DNA from: Campylobacteraceae bacterium
GTDB taxonomy: Bacteria; Campylobacterota; Campylobacteria; Campylobacterales; Sulfurovaceae
Reading direction: 5' to 3'
Assembly (NCBI GenBank): GCA_026982175.1
Contig: JALSHP010000343.1
Span: forward strand, 1-10,193
Length of the DNA: 10,193 bases
The position numbers and the translations under genes were made by a program. Below are positions 1-6,095 of the stretch, piece by piece. The notes under the pieces are model-generated. The model saw nothing but the letters and a program-made list of their open reading frames with translations. It was not told where the DNA came from and ran no database searches. The stretch's first letter is position 1, and each line of letters starts with the position of its first letter.

Positions 1-572
1 ACACCCACACGACTTTTGTCTTCTACTTTGTTAATAATATGTGCTAAATGCTCAAATTTATAACCCAAATTTGTCCCTTGTCCTGCAGTGTTTTCAATTA
101 CTAATTTAACGTTCATGCCCTTAGTCGCTTCAATGGCCAAATTAAGAGACTCGGCAATCACATCCAAACAAGTAAGCTCTGCTTCCATGATTTTGTCCTC
201 ATAAGCAGGGTCTTTTTTAGGCACTTTCACCAAATGGCTTCCTGGGTGAAAATTTAAAAGTTCAAGTCCAAGCTGTTCACAACGTTGTAATTCATCAATA
301 AACGCCTCACGAGACTTCTCTAACTTTTCCACTTCAGGATGACCCAAATTAATCAGATAACTGTCATGTGGCAAAACATGCTTAGGCAGAACACCTGATG
401 CTTTTAAATTGGCTTTAAAGCTCTCTATCATTTTAGCTTCTAAGGGTTTAGCCACCCATTGGCGTTGATTTTTAGTAAAAAGGGCAAAGGCTTTTGCTCC
501 TATTTTCATGGCATTCAATGGGGCATTGTCAACCCCTCCACTTGCACTTACATGTGCTCCTACAAATTTCAT
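1..572 (-). CDS. nfo: Endonuclease IV (AP endonuclease), partial: N-terminal two thirds
   Basis: Endonuclease IV cuts DNA 5' of abasic sites and some oxidised bases in base excision repair, using three metal ions in a TIM barrel. The reading frame from the ATG at 572-570 runs open to the left edge, giving 190 whole codons; family members are about 280 residues, so the C-terminal third lies outside. Visible family motifs, in order, are GAHVSASGG near the start, FALFTKNQRQW, LPHDSYLINLGHP, the metal-binding NFHPGSH, and IENTAGQG with its metal-ligand glutamate, followed by KFEHLA and EDKSRVG. The match to E. coli Nfo is close throughout. The start codon overlaps the stop of the upstream lipoprotein gene (TAATG), so the two are probably cotranscribed and may be translationally coupled. 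No separate promoter is visible. Confidence 0.95.
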   Translation of the reverse strand, partial: MKFVGAHVSASGGVDNAPLNAMKIGAKAFALFTKNQRQWVAKPLEAKMIESFKANLKASGVLPKHVLPHDSYLINLGHPEVEKLEKSREAFIDELQRCEQLGLELLNFHPGSHLVKVPKKDPAYEDKIMEAELTCLDVIAESLNLAIEATKGMNVKLVIENTAGQGTNLGYKFEHLAHIINKVEDKSRVG

Positions 573-1054
573 TACTGTTTTCTCACTTTGATTAAAATTT
601 TGTTTATTTTATCACGAAAAACGCGTTTACCACTTATGACCGAATAGCTAATATCATATTGATTATCTTTGGTAATTTTCTGCTCAAAACCACCCTCTAC
701 TTCTTCTAAATTCTCTTTCTCAAAAATTGGCTCGGCTTTAAAGATATTTTCTAAAAGTGTGGCAGGATAAGAATCAACCAATACCTCTTCATTAAACTGC
801 TCTTTATCCATACACTTAAAAAGGGAGAGACAAATATTTTGCGAATTTATATTTAAATCGACCAAAGGTTGTCCTGCTGCATAGACTTCAACTTTTACTT
901 CTGAACTGTTACTATAAATAAAGCCCATATCTGCAAACTTTACCTTTTTGGTTTTCATCATAATAAACGCACTCTCTTGCTTTTTGGCATCTTTTAACGA
1001 ACAGCCACCAACAAGTAACATAAGCACTGAAAAGATTACTATTTTTTTTAACAT
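572..1054 (-). CDS. Small predicted lipoprotein of unknown function, upstream of nfo
   Basis: The 160-residue product starts with a lipoprotein signal: MLKK, a hydrophobic stretch, then VGGC with the lipidated cysteine at residue 18. The mature part is about 140 residues, soluble-looking and without membrane helices, and I do not recognise the family. I chose the ATG at 1054 because a strong ribosome site (AAGAGG) lies 5 bases before it. An in-frame ATG at 1078 falls on the -10 box of the likely promoter, and the ATG at 1057 is too close to the ribosome site. The stop overlaps the nfo start by one base. Lipidation and export are predicted; the role is unknown, and the link to DNA repair through nfo may only be cotranscription. 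Confidence 0.8.
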   Translation of the reverse strand: MLKKIVIFSVLMLLVGGCSLKDAKKQESAFIMMKTKKVKFADMGFIYSNSSEVKVEVYAAGQPLVDLNINSQNICLSLFKCMDKEQFNEEVLVDSYPATLLENIFKAEPIFEKENLEEVEGGFEQKITKDNQYDISYSVISGKRVFRDKINKILIKVRKQ

Positions 1055-1076
1055 CATCACCTCTTTTTTAGAAAAC

Positions 1077-1082
1077 ATTATA
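1077..1082 (-). promoter_or_regulatory. -10 box of the lipoprotein-nfo promoter
   Basis: TATAAT on the minus strand, preceded by TGA (extended -10 form). Transcription would begin near 1070, leaving a leader of about 17 bases that holds the ribosome site for the start at 1054. The upstream sequence is T- and A-rich without a clear -35 box, as is usual for Campylobacterota. Confidence 0.6.
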
Positions 1083-1130
1083 TCAAAATTAATTTCTGTT
1101 AAATTTAAGATTTTTTTAAGTGTTTTTAGT

Positions 1131-1136
1131 TATAAT
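1131..1136 (+). promoter_or_regulatory. -10 box of the tandem tRNA-Glu promoter
   Basis: A perfect TATAAT follows a T-rich stretch containing TTTAAGTGTTTTT, closely resembling the housekeeping promoter pattern of Campylobacter. The expected start is near 1142-1144, about 15 bases before the first tRNA. No second promoter is visible in the 29-base spacer between the tRNAs, so both are likely made as one transcript. Confidence 0.65.
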
Positions 1137-1157
1137 TTCGTCCATAAGTTGTCAAAT

Positions 1158-1232
1158 GGCCCCTTCGTCTAATGGTTAGGATCCATGGTTTTCATCCATG
1201 TTATAGGAGTTCGAATCTCCTAGGGGTCACCA
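1158..1232 (+). tRNA. tRNA-Glu (anticodon TTC), copy 1
   Basis: A full 75-base cloverleaf can be folded by eye. The acceptor stem is GGCCCCT with AGGGGTC (one G-T pair). The anticodon stem is CATGG/CCATG around the loop TTTTCAT, giving anticodon TTC. The T arm is TAGGA GTTCGAATCTCCTA, and the discriminator A is followed by an encoded CCA at 1230-1232. It reads the GAA and GAG glutamate codons and also supplies glutamyl-tRNA for haem synthesis. It is identical to copy 2. Bases 1144-1157 before it and 1232-1245 after it are complementary at 13 of 14 positions (one of them G-U), which would lengthen the acceptor helix in the precursor. Confidence 0.97.
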
Positions 1233-1261
1233 TTTAACAGCTTATTTTTGTTAAGTTTAGT

Positions 1262-1336
1262 GGCCCCTTCGTCTAATGGTTAGGATCCATGGTTTTCATC
1301 CATGTTATAGGAGTTCGAATCTCCTAGGGGTCACCA
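1262..1336 (+). tRNA. tRNA-Glu (anticodon TTC), copy 2
   Basis: Identical over all 75 bases to the copy at 1158-1232, including the encoded CCA (1334-1336), so it has the same decoding role. The spacer between the copies is 29 bases and has no obvious promoter or terminator. Its own flanks also pair: 1252-1261 with 1336-1345, ten consecutive pairs including one G-U, using a sequence different from that around copy 1. No GC-rich hairpin with a T-run follows, so the transcript end is unclear. The next gene converges from the opposite strand 37 bases away. Confidence 0.97.
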
Positions 1337-1373
1337 CTAAATTTACTTCCCCTTATATATTTTCCTTCCTTAA

Positions 1374-3038
1374 TCAATAAAATCTTTTTATACTACTCGA
1401 ACAGTTTTGTGCTTTACCAAGAACAGCTTTAATTCTATTGGCACTTATAAAACGACTCCCTACATCAATAAACATTTTAGATATTTTTAGATGCTTTTCA
1501 GATGCAAACTTATAAAAAATAACATCTATTTCATGATCTTCATTAAGAGAAAGTGCCATATAGTTGTACTTTTCACCGTTCACATAACTTGGGTGAATCA
1601 AATAGTTTTGGATGTTGGTACTCGCTATTGAATCTGATAAATTAACATAACAACCATAGGCTATAACCTCATCATCTCGGTCATATTTATCTTTTAAATC
1701 ACTTACATCTAAAACCTCACCTAAAGTAGTTCTAATGCTTACATTAGGAGCAAACATCTGGTCAATATAGTTCCAATTTGCCACAGGGGTAAAGAAGTTT
1801 TCAATCTCCTGCATCGCTATTTGTTGACGTAATGCTTCTTCTTTAATTCTCTGAGCATTCGCATTCTCTTGTGCATGTAAGGCTTTGGTTGTTTTAATAA
1901 TGGCTCGACCCTCCTGCATTAAATCATAATATTCACACTTTGTAAGGCGTAACTCCTCTTTTAAATCTTCTAAAGGGTTCTTTTTTTGCTCTAAATAAGA
2001 GATGTAGCCCTCTATTTTTGAAACATCTTTATTATTAATTGCCAACTTAAAGTTTCGGTAGAGGCGACTTTGACGTAGGGCAATATTTAAAATCAATGCT
2101 CTATCAAAACGGGTAAACCTATTGCTAAGCTGTGTATTTAGCGAAGCCAAAGCTTCTACTACATACTCATCGGCGACCTGTTTAAAGTTGTCAACCACAA
2201 CCTGTACGCGTACCCGTCTATTTTTTAACTCATACTGCATCAAATCTTCAATTTGAGGGTCATCACTGTTGTAGATAAACCGAAAATTAGGAATACCATT
2301 TTGCGTATTAACCGTCGTTAAGGTAGTTCGATACTTTGGTTTCAGTAAAATATAACCCAACTCTTTCTTTTCTCCCGCTGCATTAGGAACATAAAGCTTC
2401 ACCTTAATTGCTTCTACATTGGGCTTAAAATCTCTACTCTTTGTACCATCTAAATCACCATGTTTAAATGCTTCATCCATCAAATTTAAATAATTTTGGG
2501 CAATAGGGTCTTGAATAATGTTATTGGTCTTCATCAAGAAATTTGCAGTTCTAGGAACTACCAATGAAACCAAATCAATCAGAAGACCTAACTCTTGAAC
2601 AGGGACACTACTCATCGCTTCATTTTTTTGAAGTAAATTAATCGATAAATCATCAGAAGCATTCACAACAAATGGTTCTTCATTTATAAAGTTAGCACTT
2701 TTTTTAACGCAAGAGATATTGGAGGCATCATCATTTAACAAAAACCAAATAGGGTATTTTCCCACACGACTCTGCTTGGTTCGTTCATTGGAGATTTTCA
2801 AATATGTTTCAGTCGAAAATTTGTCATCAGAGAGGTAGGTACGTTGGTCATCACAATACTCATTGAGTGGGTAGAGCTTATTATCATAATACTCTTGTGT
2901 AAATGACATATAATACTCTTGTTGATGTAAGGTTTCTGCTGCACGTTCAGTTAGTCCAATTTGTCCAATATTAATTTGATGTTCATGCGCACATCCTAGA
3001 AAAAAAGTAAGAAAAGTTAATAATATATAATGTCTCAT
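1374..3038 (-). CDS. Large predicted lipoprotein of unknown function (554 residues)
   Basis: The N-terminus MRHYILLTFLTFFLGC is a lipoprotein signal with the lipidated cysteine at residue 16, so the protein should be exported and membrane-anchored. The rest has no further membrane helix. A long, largely helical and charged segment covers about residues 288-416, ending in an alanine/glutamine/glutamate-rich stretch likely to form a coiled coil. A mixed C-terminal domain of about 138 residues follows and may be globular. I do not recognise the family. I chose the ATG at 3038 because GGGAG lies 8 bases upstream; in-frame ATGs at 3044 and 3053 are too close to, or ahead of, that site. It is a single-gene unit with its own promoter, converging on the tRNA-Glu genes. 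A role in envelope structure or secretion is only a guess. Confidence 0.8.
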   Translation of the reverse strand: MRHYILLTFLTFFLGCAHEHQINIGQIGLTERAAETLHQQEYYMSFTQEYYDNKLYPLNEYCDDQRTYLSDDKFSTETYLKISNERTKQSRVGKYPIWFLLNDDASNISCVKKSANFINEEPFVVNASDDLSINLLQKNEAMSSVPVQELGLLIDLVSLVVPRTANFLMKTNNIIQDPIAQNYLNLMDEAFKHGDLDGTKSRDFKPNVEAIKVKLYVPNAAGEKKELGYILLKPKYRTTLTTVNTQNGIPNFRFIYNSDDPQIEDLMQYELKNRRVRVQVVVDNFKQVADEYVVEALASLNTQLSNRFTRFDRALILNIALRQSRLYRNFKLAINNKDVSKIEGYISYLEQKKNPLEDLKEELRLTKCEYYDLMQEGRAIIKTTKALHAQENANAQRIKEEALRQQIAMQEIENFFTPVANWNYIDQMFAPNVSIRTTLGEVLDVSDLKDKYDRDDEVIAYGCYVNLSDSIASTNIQNYLIHPSYVNGEKYNYMALSLNEDHEIDVIFYKFASEKHLKISKMFIDVGSRFISANRIKAVLGKAQNCSSSIKRFY

Positions 3039-3068
3039 GCTCATCACTCCCATGATAATTTTGAACTT

Positions 3069-3074
3069 ATTGTA
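3069..3074 (-). promoter_or_regulatory. -10 box for the 554-residue lipoprotein gene
   Basis: TACAAT on the minus strand with TG one base upstream (TGTTACAAT, extended -10 form), preceded by T- and A-rich DNA. The expected start near 3062 gives a leader of about 24 bases containing the GGGAG ribosome site. Confidence 0.45.
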
Positions 3075-3140
3075 ACATAATTTAAAAATAATAAAAAGTA
3101 ATAAAAAAAGATTTGTGTAGGATGAAAGTTGAAGCTGAAG

Positions 3141-3167
3141 TGCTTCTCCTCTAAAAGAGAAGAAGCA
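3141..3167 (-). terminator. Hairpin downstream of the flavoprotein gene, possible terminator
   Basis: Arms 3141-3152 and 3156-3167 form a 12-pair stem around a 3-base loop. In minus-strand RNA all positions pair, one as G-U; in plus-strand RNA that position is an A-C mismatch, which favours the minus strand as the functional one. It begins 23 bases past the flavoprotein stop codon. No T-run follows directly (the nearest is some 30 bases further on), so it may be a poor intrinsic terminator or an mRNA-stabilising 3' hairpin. Confidence 0.4.
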
Positions 3168-3190
3168 TAAGATGTGTTCTAATTTAATGA

Positions 3191-4531
3191 CTAAGAGAAC
3201 ATCTCTCTCATTGAACCATCAAACCATTCATGAAGTGCTTTACCCACACCTTTTGATCTAAATTTACCATTTCCATCTTTAGGTTTTGGAACATGACCTT
3301 TACCTTTAAGTACACCAGAAGCATCTGCTGAGAAGGTATGTGTTACCATAATCGCCTCTTCAGGTGCACCATTTACCATTGAGTAACAAACATTTGCTGC
3401 TTTTTCTGGCAATCCAGCTTTTGGATCTTTCTCTTTACCATTTACTTGTGCAACAATCTGACCCGCAGCTCTTTTTGCACCCCAAATAGCTGTTTGTCCT
3501 GATGGTGGGATTTTATGCCCAACTGCATCACCAATGACGTAAACATTTTTGTCACTTGCTGAACGGAAAGAGTAGCCATCCATCGCAGCAAAACCTGCAC
3601 CATTTACTTTAATTCCTGCCATGCTTGTGATTGGAGAACATTTATTAATTGGCATCAAAGAACAAACTTCATAAGAAATTGTCTCGCTATCTCCATCTTC
3701 ATCTTTGTAAGTAATGGTTTTCTTCACTGGGTCAACATCGGTTACTGTACTTGAACCTCTATAGTCAATGTAATCAGAGAATACATCATCCCAAGACTCT
3801 AAAAAGGCTGCTGCTTTGGCAAACTTACCAGGTCTTGTATCAAGTACAATAACTTTACCTTTAATTCCCTCTGTTTTTAAGTAGTTAGCAATCATTGCTG
3901 TTCGCTCATATGGAGCAGGAGGACATCTAAATTTACCTGATGCTGGAGGAACAATAACAACATTACCATCATCCATATTTTCAATCTGTCTCTTAAGTGC
4001 TAAGTGTTCACTCCCTGGCATTAATGCCGCAGGACAAGCTTGTGCTACAGCACTAATTTTTGCAGCATCCCATGTTGGGAACTGTTTTTCATAGTCATAC
4101 GCAATACCTGGAGAAAGCACTAAAATGTCATAAGAGAGATCCCCTGTTGTGGTTGTCACCTTTTTTGCTTTTCTATCAATAGCCGTTACTTCACCTTTAT
4201 GGAAGTTATAACCATGCGTTACTGCTGGTTCATAAAAGTCATGGGTCAATCTTGACAAGGTTACGCTCTCTAAACCACCAAGGTATAAACTAGAAATAGG
4301 ACATGACATGAAAATATCTTTTTTCTCAATAATCGTCACATCAATTGTTTTGTCTTGTTTTTTAAGCTCTTTGGCCATGGTGAGTCCACCCCAGCCACCA
4401 CCAATAATAACAACTGATTTTCCAGATGTCTTTTTAGGTTCAGATGCCTTAGCTTCTGTTGTCATCACAGTCGGCACAACTGCCGCAGCAGCTGTAACAC
4501 CTGCTAGTTTAAATAAATCTCTTCTTTCCAT
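3191..4531 (-). CDS. fccB: Tat-exported flavocytochrome c sulfide dehydrogenase flavoprotein (FccB/SoxF family)
   Basis: The family oxidises sulfide in the periplasm, passing electrons from FAD to a cytochrome c partner. The 446-residue precursor starts with a twin-arginine signal (RRDLFK, residues 3-8, then an alanine-rich core). The FAD-binding GGGWGG is at 44-49 and the second nucleotide-side motif YVIGDA at 331-336. Cys77 (SCPISS) matches the cysteine that carries FAD covalently in Allochromatium FccB. Cys203 (FRCPPAPYER) and Cys382 (NVCYSM) match its redox disulfide pair. The FCSD-type C-terminal domain is present. Unusual are three extra cysteines (166, 290, 298) and MPINKC where relatives have IPPQ. 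The start is supported by AAGGA 7 bases upstream. No haem subunit gene is adjacent; the nearest redox gene is the Rieske protein upstream on the same strand. Oxidation of sulfide rather than a related sulfur compound is inferred from the family. Confidence 0.88.
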   Translation of the reverse strand: MERRDLFKLAGVTAAAAVVPTVMTTEAKASEPKKTSGKSVVIIGGGWGGLTMAKELKKQDKTIDVTIIEKKDIFMSCPISSLYLGGLESVTLSRLTHDFYEPAVTHGYNFHKGEVTAIDRKAKKVTTTTGDLSYDILVLSPGIAYDYEKQFPTWDAAKISAVAQACPAALMPGSEHLALKRQIENMDDGNVVIVPPASGKFRCPPAPYERTAMIANYLKTEGIKGKVIVLDTRPGKFAKAAAFLESWDDVFSDYIDYRGSSTVTDVDPVKKTITYKDEDGDSETISYEVCSLMPINKCSPITSMAGIKVNGAGFAAMDGYSFRSASDKNVYVIGDAVGHKIPPSGQTAIWGAKRAAGQIVAQVNGKEKDPKAGLPEKAANVCYSMVNGAPEEAIMVTHTFSADASGVLKGKGHVPKPKDGNGKFRSKGVGKALHEWFDGSMREMFS

Positions 4532-4586
4532 TGAGTATCCTTTTAAAATGTTTTGGTATATTGATGATAACCAAGAGAATATTAAT

Positions 4587-4601
4587 TGAAGATAATTATC
4601 A
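4587..4601 (-). promoter_or_regulatory. Fur-like operator candidate upstream of the flavoprotein gene
   Basis: The minus strand reads TGATAATTATCTTCA, which agrees with the 7-1-7 Fur pattern TGATAAT-N-ATTATCA at 12 of 14 positions; its core GATAATTATC is a perfect palindrome. It lies just downstream of the expected start site for the TATAAT at 4612-4617, where a repressor could act. The region is so AT-rich that a chance match is quite possible. Confidence 0.25.
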
Positions 4602-4611
4602 ATATATTAAC

Positions 4612-4617
4612 ATTATA
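4612..4617 (-). promoter_or_regulatory. -10 box candidate for the flavoprotein gene
   Basis: TATAAT on the minus strand, with the start expected near 4605 and a leader of roughly 70 bases. In such AT-rich DNA other TATAAT-like matches are frequent, so this is the best of several. Confidence 0.4.
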
Positions 4618-4816
4618 ATATGATACAAAAAGTAACAATAATAATATATTATAATTATTATAATAATTAAATAAATTTATGATATTTTTTAAATAAGCCC
4701 AATATATAGGGATTTCTAGGTATTATTTTTTATAGTTTTAAATTTTAAATCTAAATTAAAATAAATTGTAACACATAATATAAGTAAATAGAAGAAGAGA
4801 AAAAGAGAAATAGATG

Positions 4817-4851
4817 AAAAAAATCAGTAGTAAGGTATAAAATTACTACTG
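4817..4851 (-). terminator. Intrinsic terminator of the Rieske gene
   Basis: On the minus strand CAGTAGTAA and TTACTACTG form a perfect 9-pair stem with a 9-base loop, followed by one A and seven T (4823-4817). It begins 13 bases after the Rieske stop codon. This is the clearest terminator in the window. Confidence 0.85.
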
Positions 4852-4864
4852 CATATAATGAATT

Positions 4865-5599
4865 TTAGAATTGTTGAATATCTTTCGAGAAGTTTTTAAG
4901 CGTAACTACTTTAGCCTCTTTTTTAACAAGCTTTTTAGCATTACGTTTGTTTCTATAATACTTTTTAAATTCTTTTTTAAATGCTTTTAAATAGTCATGA
5001 AACTTATTTGGTCCTAATGCACCTACCGCCCAAATCACATCATTGTCATCAATTTCAAGTACAATTTGTGTCAATCCTTCAGTTGCAGGTCCTGTTACTC
5101 GCTTTCCTCCATCTTTAGGTGTAAAAGCAGACAAGTGCGAAGAACAGACAAACACACCACCAACGGCTTTATCATAAGCTAATGTTTTTGTGCCTGTTGG
5201 TACATATTGAAAAAAACTGGTATCAGGCTGTGGATGGGTTAACTGGTGAGGACAAATCGCAGAGTAAGCCACAATATCATTCTCTTTACCTACTCCACCC
5301 TTAAAGATATACTCTGTTCCATCGTCTGCTTTGAGTTTTGTACCTTTTTTAGCTTCTCCATCTAACTTCACCAAAATACATGGTGTAGCAACATGAGGAA
5401 AATTAAATACATAATTCTCTTCTTTCACTAAATCAGCTGATTTCAATGGTTTACCCTCTTTATCTTGCAACATAATTTTGTCATAAGTCTTGTAAAGTCC
5501 TTCATCATCGGCTTTCAGTGTTTCGGTAATTAATGATGGTGCGACCACAATGGCAGCTGCTGTTGTTCCAGATAGTTTTAAAAAACCTCTTCTTTCCAT
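4865..5599 (-). CDS. Tat-exported Rieske [2Fe-2S] protein without the disulfide cysteines
   Basis: A 244-residue precursor with a twin-arginine signal (RRGFLKLSG, residues 3-11, then an alanine/valine core), so a folded cofactor protein is exported. The cluster ligands are Cys116/His118 (CPH) and Cys152/His155 (CSSH), 36 residues apart, followed by the GPA proline loop at 170-172. In bc1-type Rieske proteins box 1 and box 2 each carry an extra cysteine that form a disulfide; here those places are Thr121 and Ser154. This fits lower-potential Rieske proteins such as some arsenite oxidase small subunits. The C-terminal tail, about 205-230, is strongly basic, rich in lysine. The ribosome site AAGGA lies 7 bases before the ATG. 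It ends at a strong terminator, so it appears to be a single-gene unit upstream of the FccB-like gene. It likely relays electrons in the periplasm; the partner is not shown. Confidence 0.85.
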   Translation of the reverse strand: MERRGFLKLSGTTAAAIVVAPSLITETLKADDEGLYKTYDKIMLQDKEGKPLKSADLVKEENYVFNFPHVATPCILVKLDGEAKKGTKLKADDGTEYIFKGGVGKENDIVAYSAICPHQLTHPQPDTSFFQYVPTGTKTLAYDKAVGGVFVCSSHLSAFTPKDGGKRVTGPATEGLTQIVLEIDDNDVIWAVGALGPNKFHDYLKAFKKEFKKYYRNKRNAKKLVKKEAKVVTLKNFSKDIQQF

Positions 5600-5638
5600 A
5601 GATTATCCTTTTTGATATTTAGATTTGATTTCAAATTA

Positions 5639-5644
5639 ATTATA
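5639..5644 (-). promoter_or_regulatory. -10 box candidate for the Rieske gene
   Basis: TATAAT on the minus strand, 40 bases before the start codon. The predicted start near 5632 falls within a 14-base dyad (5623-5636, ATTTGA-TT-TCAAAT) that could be an operator. The DNA is AT-rich, so other -10 choices exist. Confidence 0.4.
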
Positions 5645-5736
5645 TTGATTTATAATTAAAGTAAACTCTAATATATTTATTTTATGATATTAAACATTGA
5701 ATTGTGGATTATCTGTAAAAAGTGCTACTTTTTTGC

Positions 5737-5742
5737 TATAAT
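5737..5742 (+). promoter_or_regulatory. -10 box of the DUF3817-pgeF operon
   Basis: TGCTATAAT is a perfect extended -10 promoter element. The expected start is near 5749, leaving a leader of about 27 bases with AAGGA before the ATG at 5776. A perfect 7-base inverted repeat (5717-5723 with 5727-5733) sits directly upstream, in the area polymerase would cover. Confidence 0.65.
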
Positions 5743-5775
5743 CGCCAAAACTAAACCCCATAAGGAAATCAAATC

Positions 5776-6063
5776 ATGACTGAACTCAAAAAATTTCGAC
5801 TCATCAATAAAATAGAAGGTATCTCTTTTCTCATCTTACTTTTTGTGGCAATGCCTTTAAAATATTTTGCAGGAATTCCCATGGCAACCAAAGTTGTAGG
5901 TATGATACATGGTATTTTTGTCTTTGCCTTTCTCTACCAACTCTTTCAAGCCTCAGACGAAGCTCCTTTTTCAGCTAAAGAGATGGGTAAACTAACCCTC
6001 TTCTCACTTATCCCATTTGGTAGTTTCTACAACGATAAATTTTGTGCAACTAAAGAAGCCTAA
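5776..6063 (+). CDS. DUF3817 family small integral membrane protein
   Basis: The 95-residue product has the layout of the DUF3817 family, whose function is unknown. A first helix (about 13-30) begins NKIEGISF with a buried glutamate. A second (about 40-58) contains the family pattern VGMIHGIFVFAFLY. A third (about 72-85) ends in SLIPFGSFYND. It should sit in the inner membrane. The length is typical for the family. AAGGA precedes the ATG, and a strong extended -10 promoter lies upstream. The pgeF gene follows after 32 bases on the same strand, so the two are probably cotranscribed, though no functional link is known to me. Confidence 0.85.
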   Translation: MTELKKFRLINKIEGISFLILLFVAMPLKYFAGIPMATKVVGMIHGIFVFAFLYQLFQASDEAPFSAKEMGKLTLFSLIPFGSFYNDKFCATKEA

Positions 6064-6095
6064 TTTACTTACATCTTTATAGAGGTAAAAAAATA

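Larger units (their letters stand above)
4532..4864. other. 333-base AT-rich intergenic region between the Rieske and flavoprotein genes
   Basis: No coding region is supported here. Counting 4621-4800 gives 25 G or C in 180 bases, about 14 percent. It contains, from right to left, the terminator of the Rieske gene (4817-4851), a possible weak minus-strand -10 box TACAAT at 4765-4770, a better TATAAT at 4612-4617, a Fur-like dyad at 4587-4601, and the flavoprotein ribosome site. Terminator plus promoter suggest that the two redox genes are separate transcription units. I see no convincing small RNA. Confidence 0.6.

Noticed and set aside
1055..1078. ATG at 1078 as start of the small lipoprotein
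   Set aside because: It overlaps the -10 box and lacks a ribosome site; the ATG at 1054 has AAGAGG at good spacing and gives a normal lipoprotein signal.
948..1172. Plus-strand open frame running into the first tRNA
   Set aside because: It overlaps the lipoprotein N-terminus, both divergent promoters and the tRNA; the translation has no protein-like features.
1158..1336. Two 75-base identical repeats with a 29-base spacer as a CRISPR-like or mobile repeat
   Set aside because: The repeats are complete tRNA-Glu genes ending in CCA; tandem tRNA duplication explains them fully.
1337..1373. Terminator between tRNA-Glu copy 2 and the convergent lipoprotein gene
   Set aside because: Only T- and C-rich sequence is present; no GC-containing hairpin besides the tRNA flank pairing could be found.
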